A stretch of 64,000 bases of DNA from Desmodus rotundus (taxonomy: Eukaryota; Chordata; Mammalia; Chiroptera; Phyllostomidae). The notes beneath the pieces were generated by a model. It made no database searches. It was not told the DNA's origin and saw nothing but the letters and a program-made list of their open reading frames with translations. How positions within the stretch are numbered: position 1 is the first letter of the stretch; each line of letters begins with the position of its first letter. The position numbers and the translations under genes are program-made. Shown here piece after piece: positions 33,037 to 43,450 of this stretch. The stretch is from the NCBI RefSeq assembly GCF_022682495.2, contig NC_071391.1, positions 113,381,195-113,445,194 on the forward strand. The letters are read 5' to 3'.

Positions 33037-35384
33037 AAGATGGCAGCAAAATAGGTGGGAGTGGATTCCACTTCCCCCTGCACACAGGTGAAACACCTAG
33101 CCAATCTGCTGAGGAACAGTGTGAACAGCCAACAGTACCCCAGCATATATGAAGATAGGAGACCAAAAATTGTAGGGGACATTGAAAAACCAGATGGTAA
33201 GGAGAGTGCTTCAGGACAATAAGGTCCCTGGGACCAGTGTGGGTACCAGGGTGGCTGCAGCCCCAGGCCCAGAGCCCACCGGGTCTGCCCTAGGATTCTT
33301 GGGAGAGAGCCAGGTAAAGGGCTCCCTCCCTGCCAAACAAGCTTTGAGCAGCACCGGGAGAGACCTGGTTGCTTGAAGTCACGAGGAGGGCAATAAAGAC
33401 AAAGTGGCAAACACCCGGGGACTGTGAGCATCCACAGACACTGTGGATGATGGCTGGGGAGAGTTGAGAGTTGGGCCCTGACAGGCCCTGACCCAGATAG
33501 TGTCTGGTCTAGTTGGAGAGGTGGGCTGTATGAGAGGACTGGCCCTTCCTTGTATGGAGTGGCAGGCTTGATCAGGAGGAATTTCTCAAAAAGAAAAGGT
33601 GAAAAAAGAGACACTCGAGGGCTGTTTGGGGAACTCTCCTGCAGCAGAAGCTCCAGCCTCCTACCCACCCAGCCTCCTGGTGTTCCCTTGGTGGTGTGGA
33701 AGGCCCTGAGCCCACACCCGAGGCCACTGGGAGAGTAAGCACCAGGAGGCGCTGGGGAACTGGGCTGGAGGCTGGCCGAGTGCCAATCGGGAAGGGAGAA
33801 AAGCAAAACCAATCCCCCTTCAGCCTGGTACAGTCAGGAAGACCAGCAAAAATGGCTTGTACTGTTTGAAGCCAGCAAGAGGCTTTTTTTTTTTAAGTAA
33901 TTCTTTATTTTCTTTATTATTCTTTTTCTTTTAACTCCTTCTTCCTCTCTTTGATTCTTTCTTGTTTTATTCCTTCTTCTTTTCTTTCCCTTTTTATCTC
34001 TTCTCCCTTCCTTCTTTTTCTTTTCTTTTTTTTTTAATTTCCACAAGTGAGACAATAAAACCTGGAACTATGAAAAGATCAGGGATGGGCCCAAAGAGGG
34101 GGCATCCCAACAGCTGAGGCAGTGAGACAAATTTCACTTTGCTACTCCAGAGAACTTGCAAATTATTGTATATTTGCATTATTATTTTTTCATTATTCCT
34201 ACATCTTTCATTTTATTAGTATTTTTGTATTTTTCTTCCTTCTGTTTAGTCTTTTTTGCTTGGCTTGTTAAATTGCATTGTTTGACTGGGTTCCCTTTGT
34301 TCTCTCTTTCACAGTGTATTGTTAATTTACTGTCTTTCGCTTCACTTGTGTCCCATTAGCATACTACTCTAGGACCTGTACCCCCTATTCTTGTTATCCA
34401 GATCACATAGACTCTGTCATATGATTGTTGTTCCACTATTATTATAAATAATAGCTGTTCCATACATTTGTAAATACTACAAAGCACCCCTCCCAGATCT
34501 TAGCCCACTTCACTGTTTCCTGAAGTTTATTACTATTGTGGTTAACTCTATTCTCTCACACATTACACCTACTTTCTGTCCTTTACTCTCACTACCCCTC
34601 ATAATCTGACCTCCCACAAGCACACTGCTTTCTAGAACTCACATTCCTCCCCCCACTTCCCCCAACAAGAGTCTTATCTTCTTTCCACCCTTTCTAAAAA
34701 GTGGCTAGGTGGGTGAATTATCATGGCTAACACTATACATATCCAAAGGATCTCCTATCTCTTCTCCACAGGTTGGTACTTTAAATATCATAGAATACAC
34801 TACTGCTATCTTAAACCATTTTGCCTTCCCCCTCCAACTGATCACAAAAAAAGAGTAGGTAGAAGCTGTGAACACCAGGGTACCTGCTGGAAGAGGAAAC
34901 CCACCAACAAAGGAACCACCAACAAATAACAACAGAAGAAGGTGAAGGAAGGAGTGGAAGCCACACTAACTCAACCCAGGACTTATCTGGAAATACAACT
35001 AAATAGTGGAGAAATTACTCAGAACAAACAACTGAACAAGAGCAAGAGAAAATCCTCAAAACTTTCTACACATGGAAGAACCAGCTCCAACAAAACCTGC
35101 CCACACCTGCACAACAGAAAACAAGAGGTGGTGGACAGAGTGACCCTCAGTTAACCAGCTGGTGGGAAGGACCCATCAAAGAAAGACCCAACAACAATCA
35201 AAACCCAAAGACATACACAGAGCCAACATAAACAACAGCCCAAGATCAGTGAGCTCGGGAGATCAAGGAGACTGCACCACTGAATCTCACAGGTATTCTA
35301 CCATAGAAGTTTACACCATAAACCCAGGGAGTCAGAACAGATCAATTTAAGAAGCAGAGGCTAACAAGAAGAGTCTCACAAACA
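33037..35384 (+). promoter_or_regulatory. L1 5' UTR
   Basis: About 2.35 kb before ORF1. The first 800 bp are GC-rich. By family knowledge such regions hold an internal RNA polymerase II promoter that starts at the first base, and the YY1-like AAGATGGC at the very start supports this. A polypyrimidine tract of about 160 bp lies at 33,877-34,037. The antisense strand of the first 780 bp is open for 260 codons. Confidence 0.7.
33877..34037. repeat. CT-rich polypyrimidine tract within the L1 5' UTR
   Basis: Almost pure T and C on the plus strand, with runs such as 'cttcttcctctctttg'. This creates the lysine/glutamate/arginine-rich frame on the opposite strand, which is low-complexity and not a gene. 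Confidence 0.9.
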
Positions 35385-35736
35385 ATGGGAAGACAAAGAA
35401 ACTCTCCCCAAATTACAGGAAAGGAGGAAGTCTCAGAAAGAACGCTAAATGAAACAGAGGTAAGTCAACTATCAGATATTGAGTTCAAAGCATTGGTTAT
35501 AAGGAAGCTCAATGAGCTCACACAGAATTACCAAAAACTACAGGGAAACTACAATGAACTCACTGGAAACTATATCAGCATGAAAAAGGAAATAGAAACT
35601 ATCAACAAGGGCTAAGAGGAAATGAAAAATGCAATTTCTGAACTGAAGAACACAGTAGAAGGAATCAAAAGCAGTCTAGATGAAGCAGAGGATTGGATAA
35701 GCAAGCTAGAGGAAAAGGTAGAAAAAAACACCCAGA
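35385..35736 (+). pseudogene. L1 ORF1 N-terminal fragment
   Basis: Starts at ATG 35,385 and encodes an N-terminal region resembling L1 ORF1p (RNA-binding chaperone): LSDIEFKALVIRKLNELT, then NYNELTGNY repeats and a coiled-coil stretch. A TAA interrupts at codon 77 (about 35,613). The same frame then continues with a heptad-like coil (SELKNTVEGIK, LDEAEDWISKLEEKVEK) to about 35,736, where the deletion begins. The RRM and C-terminal domains are lost. Confidence 0.85.
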
Positions 35737-35789
35737 ATTAAGATGTAAATTTATATATATAACTGATATATAGAGATCTCTTAATCCCA

Positions 35790-38700
35790 AAGAAGCAAAA
35801 TATACATTCTTTTCAAATGCACATGGAACAATTTCAAAGATTGCCCACATGATAGGACACAAAACAAGCCTCAACAAATTCATGAAAATTGAAACCATAT
35901 TAAGCATCTTTTCTGACCACAAGGGACTGAAACTAGAAACAAACCTCAAGGAAAAAAACTCAAAAACACTCAAACTCTTGGAGATTGAATAGCATGCTAT
36001 TAAACAATGAATGCGTCAAGAATGAGATTAGGGAAGAAATCAGAAAGTTTCTGGAAACAAACAAAAATGAACTCACAACAATCAAAACTTATGGGACACA
36101 AGGAAGGCCATCCTGACAGGGAAGTTCATAGGTATACAGGCCTACCTAAAAAAAATAGAAACATTTCAAATAAACAACCTAACCCTATGCCTACAAGAAC
36201 TCAAGGAACAACAACAAAGACAGCCCAGAGCAAGCAGAAGGAAGGAAATAACCAAGATCAGAGCAGAATTAAATGACATAGAGATTAAAAGCACCATTCT
36301 AAGGATCAATGAATCCAGCAGCTGGTTCTTTGAAAAGATAAACAAAATTCACTAGCCTTTAAGCAGACTCATCAAGAAAAAAAGAGAAAGGACCCCCAAA
36401 AAACACAATCAGAAGTTAAAAAGGAGAGATTACAACTGATACCACAGAAATACAAAGGATTGTAAGAAATTACTATGAAGAAATATATGCCAAGAAATGT
36501 GAAAACCTAGATGAAATGGACACATTTCTAGAGAAATATAATCTTCCAAAACTCAATGAAGAAGAAGCAGAAAGCCTGAATAAACCAAAAACACCTGAAG
36601 AAATTGAAGCAGTAATCAAAAAACTTCCAACACACAAAAGCCCTGGACCAGACAGTTTCACAAGAGAATTCTACAAAGCATTTAAGGGAGAGCTAACCCC
36701 CATCCTTCAGAGATTATTCCAAAATATTCAAGAAGATGGAAGACTCCCAACTCTTTTAATGAAGCCAGCATCATCCTAATCCCAAAACCAGATAAAAACA
36801 TAACAAAGAAAACTTCAGGCCAATGTCACTAATGAACATAGATGCTAAAATCCTCAACAAAATATTGGCAAACCGCATCCAGCAATACATTAAAAAGATC
36901 ATACATCATGATCAAGTGGGATACATCCCAGGGATGCAAGGATGGTACAATATTCACAAATCAATAAACATAATACACCACAGAAACCAAAGCAAAGACA
37001 AAAAACACATGATCATATCAACAGATGTGGAAAAAGCACTTGATAAGGTACAGCACCCGTTTCTGATAAAAACACTCAGCAAAGTGGGAATAGAGGGAGC
37101 ATTCCTCAACATCATAAAGGCCATATATGAGAGACCTACAGCCAACATCAGGAAAAAGACAAGGATGCCCTCTCTCACCACTCCTATTCAACATAGTACT
37201 GGAAGTCCTAGCCACAGCAATCAGACAAGAAAAAGAAATAAAAGGCATCCAAATTGGAAAGGAGGAAATGAAACTGTCACTGTTTGCAGATGACATGATA
37301 GTGTACATGAAAATCTTATAGACTCCACCAAAAAACTGCTCAACCTAATGAATGAATTTGGCAAGACAGCCAGATACAAAGTCAATACTCAGAAATGAAA
37401 GGCATTCTTGTACACCAACAATGAAACATCAGAAACAGAAATCAGGGGAAAAACCCATTTGATATAGCAACAAGAAAAATAAAGTACCTAGGAATCAACC
37501 TAACCAAGGAAGTAAAAGACCTGTACTCAAAAAACTATACAACACTGAAGAAAGAAATTAAGGAAGACACAAACAAATGGAAGCATGTACCATTTTCATG
37601 GATTGGAAGAATTAACATCATCAAAATGGCCATACTACCCAAAGCGATTTATACATTCAGTGCAATCCCTATTAAAGTACCCATGACATATTTCACAGAT
37701 TCAGAACAAGCATTTCAGAAATTTTTATGGAACCATAAATGATCCTGAATAACTGCAGCAATTTTGAGAAAGAAGAACAAAGCAGGAGGTATCACAATAC
37801 ATGATATCAAACTGTGTTACAAGGTCATTGTAAACAAAACAGCCTAGTACTGGCATAAAAACAGGCACATAGACCAATGGAACAGAACAGAGAGCCCAGA
37901 AATAAACCCAAGTCTTTATGGTCAATTAATATTTGACAAAGGGGAAAGAAGCATAAAATGGAGCAAAAATAGCCTCTTTGACAAATAATGTTGGGAGATC
38001 TGGACAGCTATGTGCAAAAAAATGAAACTTGATCGCCACCTTAGACCATACACAAAAATAAATTCAAGGCGGATAAAAGACTTAAATATAGCTCATAACA
38101 CCATAAAAGTTCTAGAGGAAAACATTGGCAGGAAAAACTCAGACATTACACACAGCAACATCTTCTCGGATATGTCCCCTAAAACAAGGGACATAAGGGA
38201 AAGAATAAACAAATGGGACCTCATCAAATTAAAAAGCTTCTGCATGGCTAAAGAAAACAGTATTAACATGAAAAGAGAACTAACTGTATGGGAAAACATA
38301 TTTGCTAATGATACCTCAGACAAGGGTTTGATCTCCAAAATATATAAAGAACTCACATGACTCCACACCAGGAGGACAAACAACCCAATTAAAAAATGGG
38401 CAAAGGACTTGAACAGACACTTCTCCAAGGAGGATGGACAGAGGGCCCAGAGACACATGAAAAGATGCTCAGCATCACTAGCCATCAGAGAGATGGAAAT
38501 TAAAACCACAGTGAGATACCACCTCACATGGGTCAGAATGGCCATCATAAACAAATCAACAAACAAGTGTTGAAGAGGACGAGGAAAAACGGGAACCCTA
38601 GTGCACTGTTGGTGGGAACGCAGACTGGTGCAGGCACTGTGGAAAATAGTATGGAATTTCCTCACAAAACTAAAAATGGAACTGCCTTTTGACCCAGCAA

Positions 38701-39006
38701 TTCCGCTGCTGGGATTATACCCTAAGAGTCCTGAAACACCAACCCAAAAGAACCTGTGCACCCTAATGTTCATAGCAGCACAATTTACAATAGCCAAATG
38801 CTGAAAGCAACCTAAGTGCCCATCAGCAAATGAGTGGATCAAAAAACTATGGTACATTTACACAATGGAATTCTACACAGCAGAGAGAAAGAAGGAGCTC
38901 ATACCCTTTGCAACAGCATGGATGGAACTGGAGAGCATTATGCTAAGTGAAATAAGCCAGGCTGTGAGGGACAAATACCATACGATCTCACTTTTAACTG
39001 GAACAT
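35790..39006 (+). pseudogene. L1 ORF2 remnant (endonuclease end, RT, C-terminus)
   Basis: ORF2p combines an endonuclease and a reverse transcriptase. Seen here: the endonuclease C-terminal part with SDH (35,912-35,920), then KSPGPD (about 36,638), RT motif [13 protein letters not shown] (about 37,018), [13 protein letters not shown] (about 37,145), the catalytic FADD (37,282-37,293), and the C-terminal FDPAIPLLG and FIAAQF blocks. At least several frameshifts and stops separate these. The C-terminal cysteine motif is degraded: TGA at 38,571-38,573 and arginine for the second cysteine. The endonuclease N-terminal half is deleted. Confidence 0.9.
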
Positions 39007-39689
39007 AATCAACAAAAGAAAAAAGCAAACGAAATATAACCAGAGTCATTGAAGTTAAGAAGAATCTAACAATAGCCAGAGGGGAGGTGGGAGGGGTCAG
39101 TGGGGAGAAGGGTTTTCAGGAACTACTGTAAAGGACACATGGATAAAACCAAGGGGGAGGGTGGAAGCAAGGGAGGGAGGTGGTTTTTGCTGAGGGGGAA
39201 GGGTGGGGAGGAAATGCAGACAACTGTAATTGAACAAGAGTAAAATAATTTAAAAATAAATAAATAAACAAAAATAGAACACGTGAATATCATAGCAAGT
39301 AACAGTAATTAAAAATCTAGGTCTTAATCCTAGATGTCTACCCCTTCATGTTCTCTCCATTCATGTCTCTTTTTGTCTGCTCCTATACTTGTGCAAATGA
39401 TTCTCCTACCTGAAGTTATTTATTATTCTCTCACTTTTCCCTTGAGGCTTCAAATAATTTATATATTTAAAAAAATATTTACCATTTAATTTTGCATGCA
39501 CTGAAAATTTATATTAAATTAAACCTGGCTGAATGTATGCTATAATTTATCTTTTTATTATTTATATTTATTCTATATTATCATACATGTAAGTATATGC
39601 CCATGTTTTATTATTTACCTATTATTGTATTTTTTTATTAATAATGCCATGCAAGAATCTATGCCACAATATTTCCTTCATTTTCAATG

Positions 39690-40100
39690 CTATATTGTGT
39701 GAAAATTCTACAATTTTGAATATTTTTCATACACTAGTACTTATAGATATTGCTGTTGCAAAAATTTTGTATGCACAGTACAAAATTACCTAAAGAATGC
39801 ATTAGTAAAAGTGATGTTGGAGTCACGGAATATGCACAGATTTGGTTTTGTTAAATAATGCCAGATTATTTTCCAAACTGTTTTGGAGCAGTTTGGAAGC
39901 CCAGCAGTCACAGTGCAGACATAAGCACCAGTGCATGACATTCGCAGCCAAACTTTTAAATATTTGTCAGTCTGGTGACTACAAACAATACTTACCATTC
40001 ATGTATTATTTGTATTTCTCTACATGCTGATGGGAGTTAATTCCTTTTACTATATTAACTGTCACTTCATGCATCTTCTTGTGAAGCAGTCATTGAAGTC
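39690..40100 (-). mobile_element. Old L1 ORF2 fragment, antisense
   Basis: The plus strand shows the antisense of an eroded L1 C-terminal region: 'aaataatgccagattatttt', 'tttggagcagtttgg', and 'ttaaatatttgtcagtctgg'. Frames on both strands here are shadows. Confidence 0.5.
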
Positions 40101-41454
40101 TTGCTTCCTTTCAAGCATTTAAAAATATGCTGGACATTAATTATACTTTGCATTGTTAACCTCTCTCAGTGACTTTTTTTAACTTTAATATCTAAAGCCT
40201 AATTTTAATGTAGGTTTATTTACCAGTCATTTTCTTTATGGGCTGGACTTAAGTCTTCTACAGGAAAATTCAGACCCTTCTACTTGTTGAGGAACTGGAC
40301 CATTTGCCTCTAGATTTTGAAAAGGTTACCAGGTAACATGTAACAGCTGAATCTCACTGCCCCTCTCCACCCGCACATACATCACTTTGTTGGTTCGGAA
40401 AAGCCACCTCCACAAGGCTTTCTGCTCTTCCCCATAGGTACATTGTGTACCATGACTGGTCAATGTAGAAACAGAAATGCGTGGCTTGTCGTCCCACATT
40501 AGGCCAATATAGTAGGGCCATTCCACTTCCCAAGCTCCTATGGGAGGATCTGAGGCCTGTGTTGTGCCCGCATCACAGTCCAATTTCTTCCATTAACCAT
40601 TCAGTTTTCCTTGATGGGTAACCAACAAAAGTGTTTTTCAAGCTATTCAATTAAAAAGAAAAGTAATAGTAAGTGATCAGGAGGCGGAGGACTAGTATCG
40701 ACAGCAATTCAAAAGAAATTAAAATCCCTGCCCTAAGCTAAATCTCAAACCCCAAAACCATTGACTAGAGCAGAGGCCAGAACTTTATGAGAAGCTGGGA
40801 TATGATTCCCCTGCAGTACTATCATATGAGTATATAGTATTCCCCTGAGTCCTTCCTCAAATAATGTTACTTAGGTAACCACATACTAGAGTAAGAGAAA
40901 TACTGAGACATTTGGGGAAATGTTAAATACAGACATATGTTTACATTGATATTTGAGAAGCTAAAGTGCCATTATAGTTCCTTGATAGAGTAAAATAGAT
41001 GAGACTGGTAACAAATGAAGTTCTAGCCAAGGTGTGATTAATATTGGGACACTGGGTCCACTGGGTCCACAGACCCAATAGGGGTCATTTCCTCAGTCTT
41101 GAATTTTGTACCTGCAACTGACATACTTGTTAGCTGACACAAAACCACATTGCCTTTTTGACCTGTAAGAGCTACCATAGTGAGGAAGGTCAAATAGAGT
41201 CCTTTGACGTGCTGATGTCCTTCCTATCCCCAATAAAGATAGTAAATCAGAATCAATAGTGCACATGAGAAAAATTATAGTAAATAGTGACATTCTTAAA
41301 GACGCAAAGGGTGTAGGGGCCCTGGTCCACACCATGTGAACTCTTTTCACTCCTCTGAAAAATACAGATGGATTTTGGAAGAAACAGTGAAATACTGCAA
41401 ACTCAACAAAGAAGCATCCCAATTAAACCCATCGTAGCAGATATGCTACCTTTA
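40101..41454. other. Unassigned sequence, possibly an ancient retroviral interior or pseudogene
   Basis: Two minus-strand open frames (40,326-40,583, 85 codons; 41,093-41,422, 109 codons) lie in sequence less AT-rich than its surroundings. The first is rich in tryptophan and tyrosine. I recognise no domain, start context or splice pattern that would support a living gene. A decayed retroelement interior or retrocopy is possible. Confidence 0.3.
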
Positions 41455-41555
41455 CTAGATTAGGTGAGAAAACTAAGGCTGTGGATGATTAAACCGTTGT
41501 TTACTACCACACAACCGAAAGTTGGCTTTTGAATCAAGATCCTACTGACACAAAA
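41455..41555 (-). mobile_element. MIR SINE fragment, antisense
   Basis: The plus strand carries 'taggtgagaaaactaaggct', 'accacacaaccgaaagttgg' and 'ttgaatcaagatcctactga', the eroded antisense order of the MIR core and 3' region. Confidence 0.6.
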
Positions 41556-42253
41556 GTTCCTATTAATAAGTTTGAAATACAGCCCATCAATATCTTTCTT
41601 TTTCTACCATCGGCTTTTACTGACCATCACAATTTATGCCATGAAGCTACTCTACTGGTGAAGACAAATTTTGATGGGTTTTGGTGAAAGGGAGAAGTTA
41701 ATTACTGAATGGTTTCAAAAGGAAGTTAAATAAACATGAAGTAGACATTTGTCATTTTTGGTTATCCAACTTCTTTCTCTTGAGGTAATAAAATTACAAA
41801 ATAAGACAGAGATAGAGTCTGGCCTAAAACTGCAAATGTCATTGTGGGTAAGATTTCATATCATTGCACCCCCTGAGAATGCTGGTCAGAAATCATTTGC
41901 TGCCAGTGTAACGGATAGGAAGGCCCAGTGGCATGGAAGTAAATGGGTATCAGAAGCTCAGACAGTGAACAAAATCTGAACGACCCTTTCAGTGGTGGGG
42001 TTTTGACTTTGCATTGCTTCCCTTAATGCCCACATGTACAAGGTTTCAAGTATTTTTGAGTTACACACTGTAACCCATAAGGGTACAAAAAATACCTTCA
42101 GCAATTTCCTGAGAGACTCATTGTGGGCATGAGCTAAAGACCTCTTTATAGCATTATAAAGGTTATTCTCTAAAATTGACAATGAAAGTATTGTCCTTGA
42201 TGTTGAGGGGATAGAAATATTCAAGAAAGATAGAGAGCAATGATTAGCATCTA
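41556..42253. other. Intergenic sequence
   Basis: About 700 bp. Overlapping opposed frames (41,749-41,979 plus, 41,958-42,329 minus) have no recognisable product. Confidence 0.45.
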
Positions 42254-42426
42254 TTTTTTTAAAATCCTCACCCAAGGATATGTTTATTGATTTTTGAGAT
42301 GGAGGAAGAGAGAGAGAGAGAAATGTCAATCAGTTACCTCCCATGTGCACCCTGACTGGCGATCAAACCTGCAACCTTTTGCTATATGGGACGTCACTCC
42401 AACCAGCTGAGCCACCCAACCAGGGC
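42254..42426 (-). mobile_element. VES SINE, antisense
   Basis: The plus strand starts with a T-run and 'aaaatcctcacccaaggata', the antisense of the VES 3' end. GA-rich sequence and the antisense B-box 'ggcgatcaaacct' follow, ending 'gccacccaaccagggc'. The same subfamily end is seen at 30,953-31,180. No TSD resolved. Confidence 0.87.
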
Positions 42427-43329
42427 AGTAACATTCAAATGATAGGAAAAAAAAGTTAGATTGGAATGATCATTGGAATGGTCTACTGATATATTCAATA
42501 ATGGCTAACAAAAAATGAATATATTATGGAAGCCAATGAAGGAAACTTTTATAAAAGAAATTTAAAAATTATTAAACAGAAATTTGAGTAGAACCCCAGC
42601 AGTAAGAGTTGGACTTGGATGCAGGTGGTACCACCGATGTAGGTAAATGTTGTAAGGTAACCTTGAACCTCTGTGAAGACTGTCTAAAGGACCGTTACTG
42701 TTTTTATTCCCCAGAAGTCTCTCTAGATAACTGTACAACATTCTTGTTCCACCAAGAGTATTTCTCCAAATGCAGGGATCAGACAAGGGTCTGCTAAAAT
42801 ATTATTCTTCCACAGGAGGGAACGTTAGGGTGGCAGATAGTACAAATGTATTCTATCATTAAATGTTTAGTTGGTTTCTATCACTGTCAGTTTGCTAAAT
42901 TGCTTTGCACTTGTCACATGCTTTGGATGACCCTACATGGCAGATCCCTCACTTGCTACACAAGGGAAATTAAGAGTGTGGTCACAGTGTGCTTTTCCTT
43001 CATTACAAATGTTTGCATTGATTCGATTTTTACTCATTTCTATTTTCTGTTTCTGGTCAGAATAAACTTTGCATTAACCTTCTCTGCTTAACTCAATATG
43101 ATGTCCCTTAGCTGAACTACATTTTGTAATTCAAAACTAAGAATAAGACTTTTCTGTGTAACAAATGAATGTTCCTCTTGATTTTTTATGTCTCTAAGTT
43201 TCAATAGTCATACTAACCCAGAACAATTACAACACATTCCATAGTGCCAATAAATACATTGTTATATTATTCATCCTGCTTTAGGAAAGTTATTTATATA
43301 ATATTATGCTCTGTTCCCCTGCCCCCACC
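42427..43329. other. Intergenic sequence with a cysteine-rich short frame
   Basis: The plus frame 42,609-42,797 (63 codons, TTG first codon) has eight cysteines in its last 51 residues. There is no upstream ATG, signal peptide or family resemblance, and the opposite strand is also open, so it is not called as a gene. Confidence 0.35.
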
Positions 43330-43450
43330 AACTTCTCTTACTCTGATGCTTAGCTTCCTTATCTGTAAAATAACTATGTATCCTCTTCCTACTTTAGAGT
43401 GTAGTTGACAACTGAATATGATAACATCTATAATAGTGCTTTGTGTTCCT
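43330..43450 (+). mobile_element. MIR SINE fragment
   Basis: 'tagcttccttatctgtaaaa' followed by a 'gacaactgaatatgataac' region matches the MIR 3' core in sense, eroded. Confidence 0.55.

Larger units (their letters stand above)
33037..39275 (+). mobile_element. Near-complete L1 with 5' UTR, internally deleted
   Basis: 6.2 kb in sense, in order: a GC-rich 5' UTR beginning at 'aagatggcagcaaaatagg' (with a YY1-like AAGATGGC word as in other L1 promoters), a long polypyrimidine tract, an ORF1 N-terminal fragment, a deletion to the end of the ORF2 endonuclease, the RT domain, the C-terminal region, 3' UTR and A-rich tail. A weak TSD is possible: 'acatgtgaatctgat' upstream and 'acacgtgaatatcat' downstream, 12 of 15 matching. 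ORF1 and ORF2 are broken by stops and frameshifts, so the copy is dead. Confidence 0.88.

Noticed and set aside
33834..34055. Lysine/glutamate/arginine-rich minus frame
   Set aside because: It is the reverse strand of the L1 5' UTR polypyrimidine tract, thus low complexity.
36007..36276. 89-codon plus frame in the L1
   Set aside because: It is an out-of-frame reading of decayed ORF2; the true frame shows ORF2-like residues with stops.
38093..38857. 254-codon minus frame
   Set aside because: It is the shadow of the L1 ORF2 C-terminal coding strand; the same shadow appears at 20,732-21,262 and 284-622.
32984..39300. A live, full-length L1
   Set aside because: ORF1 has a stop at codon 77, and ORF2 lacks the endonuclease N-terminal half and has several frameshifts.
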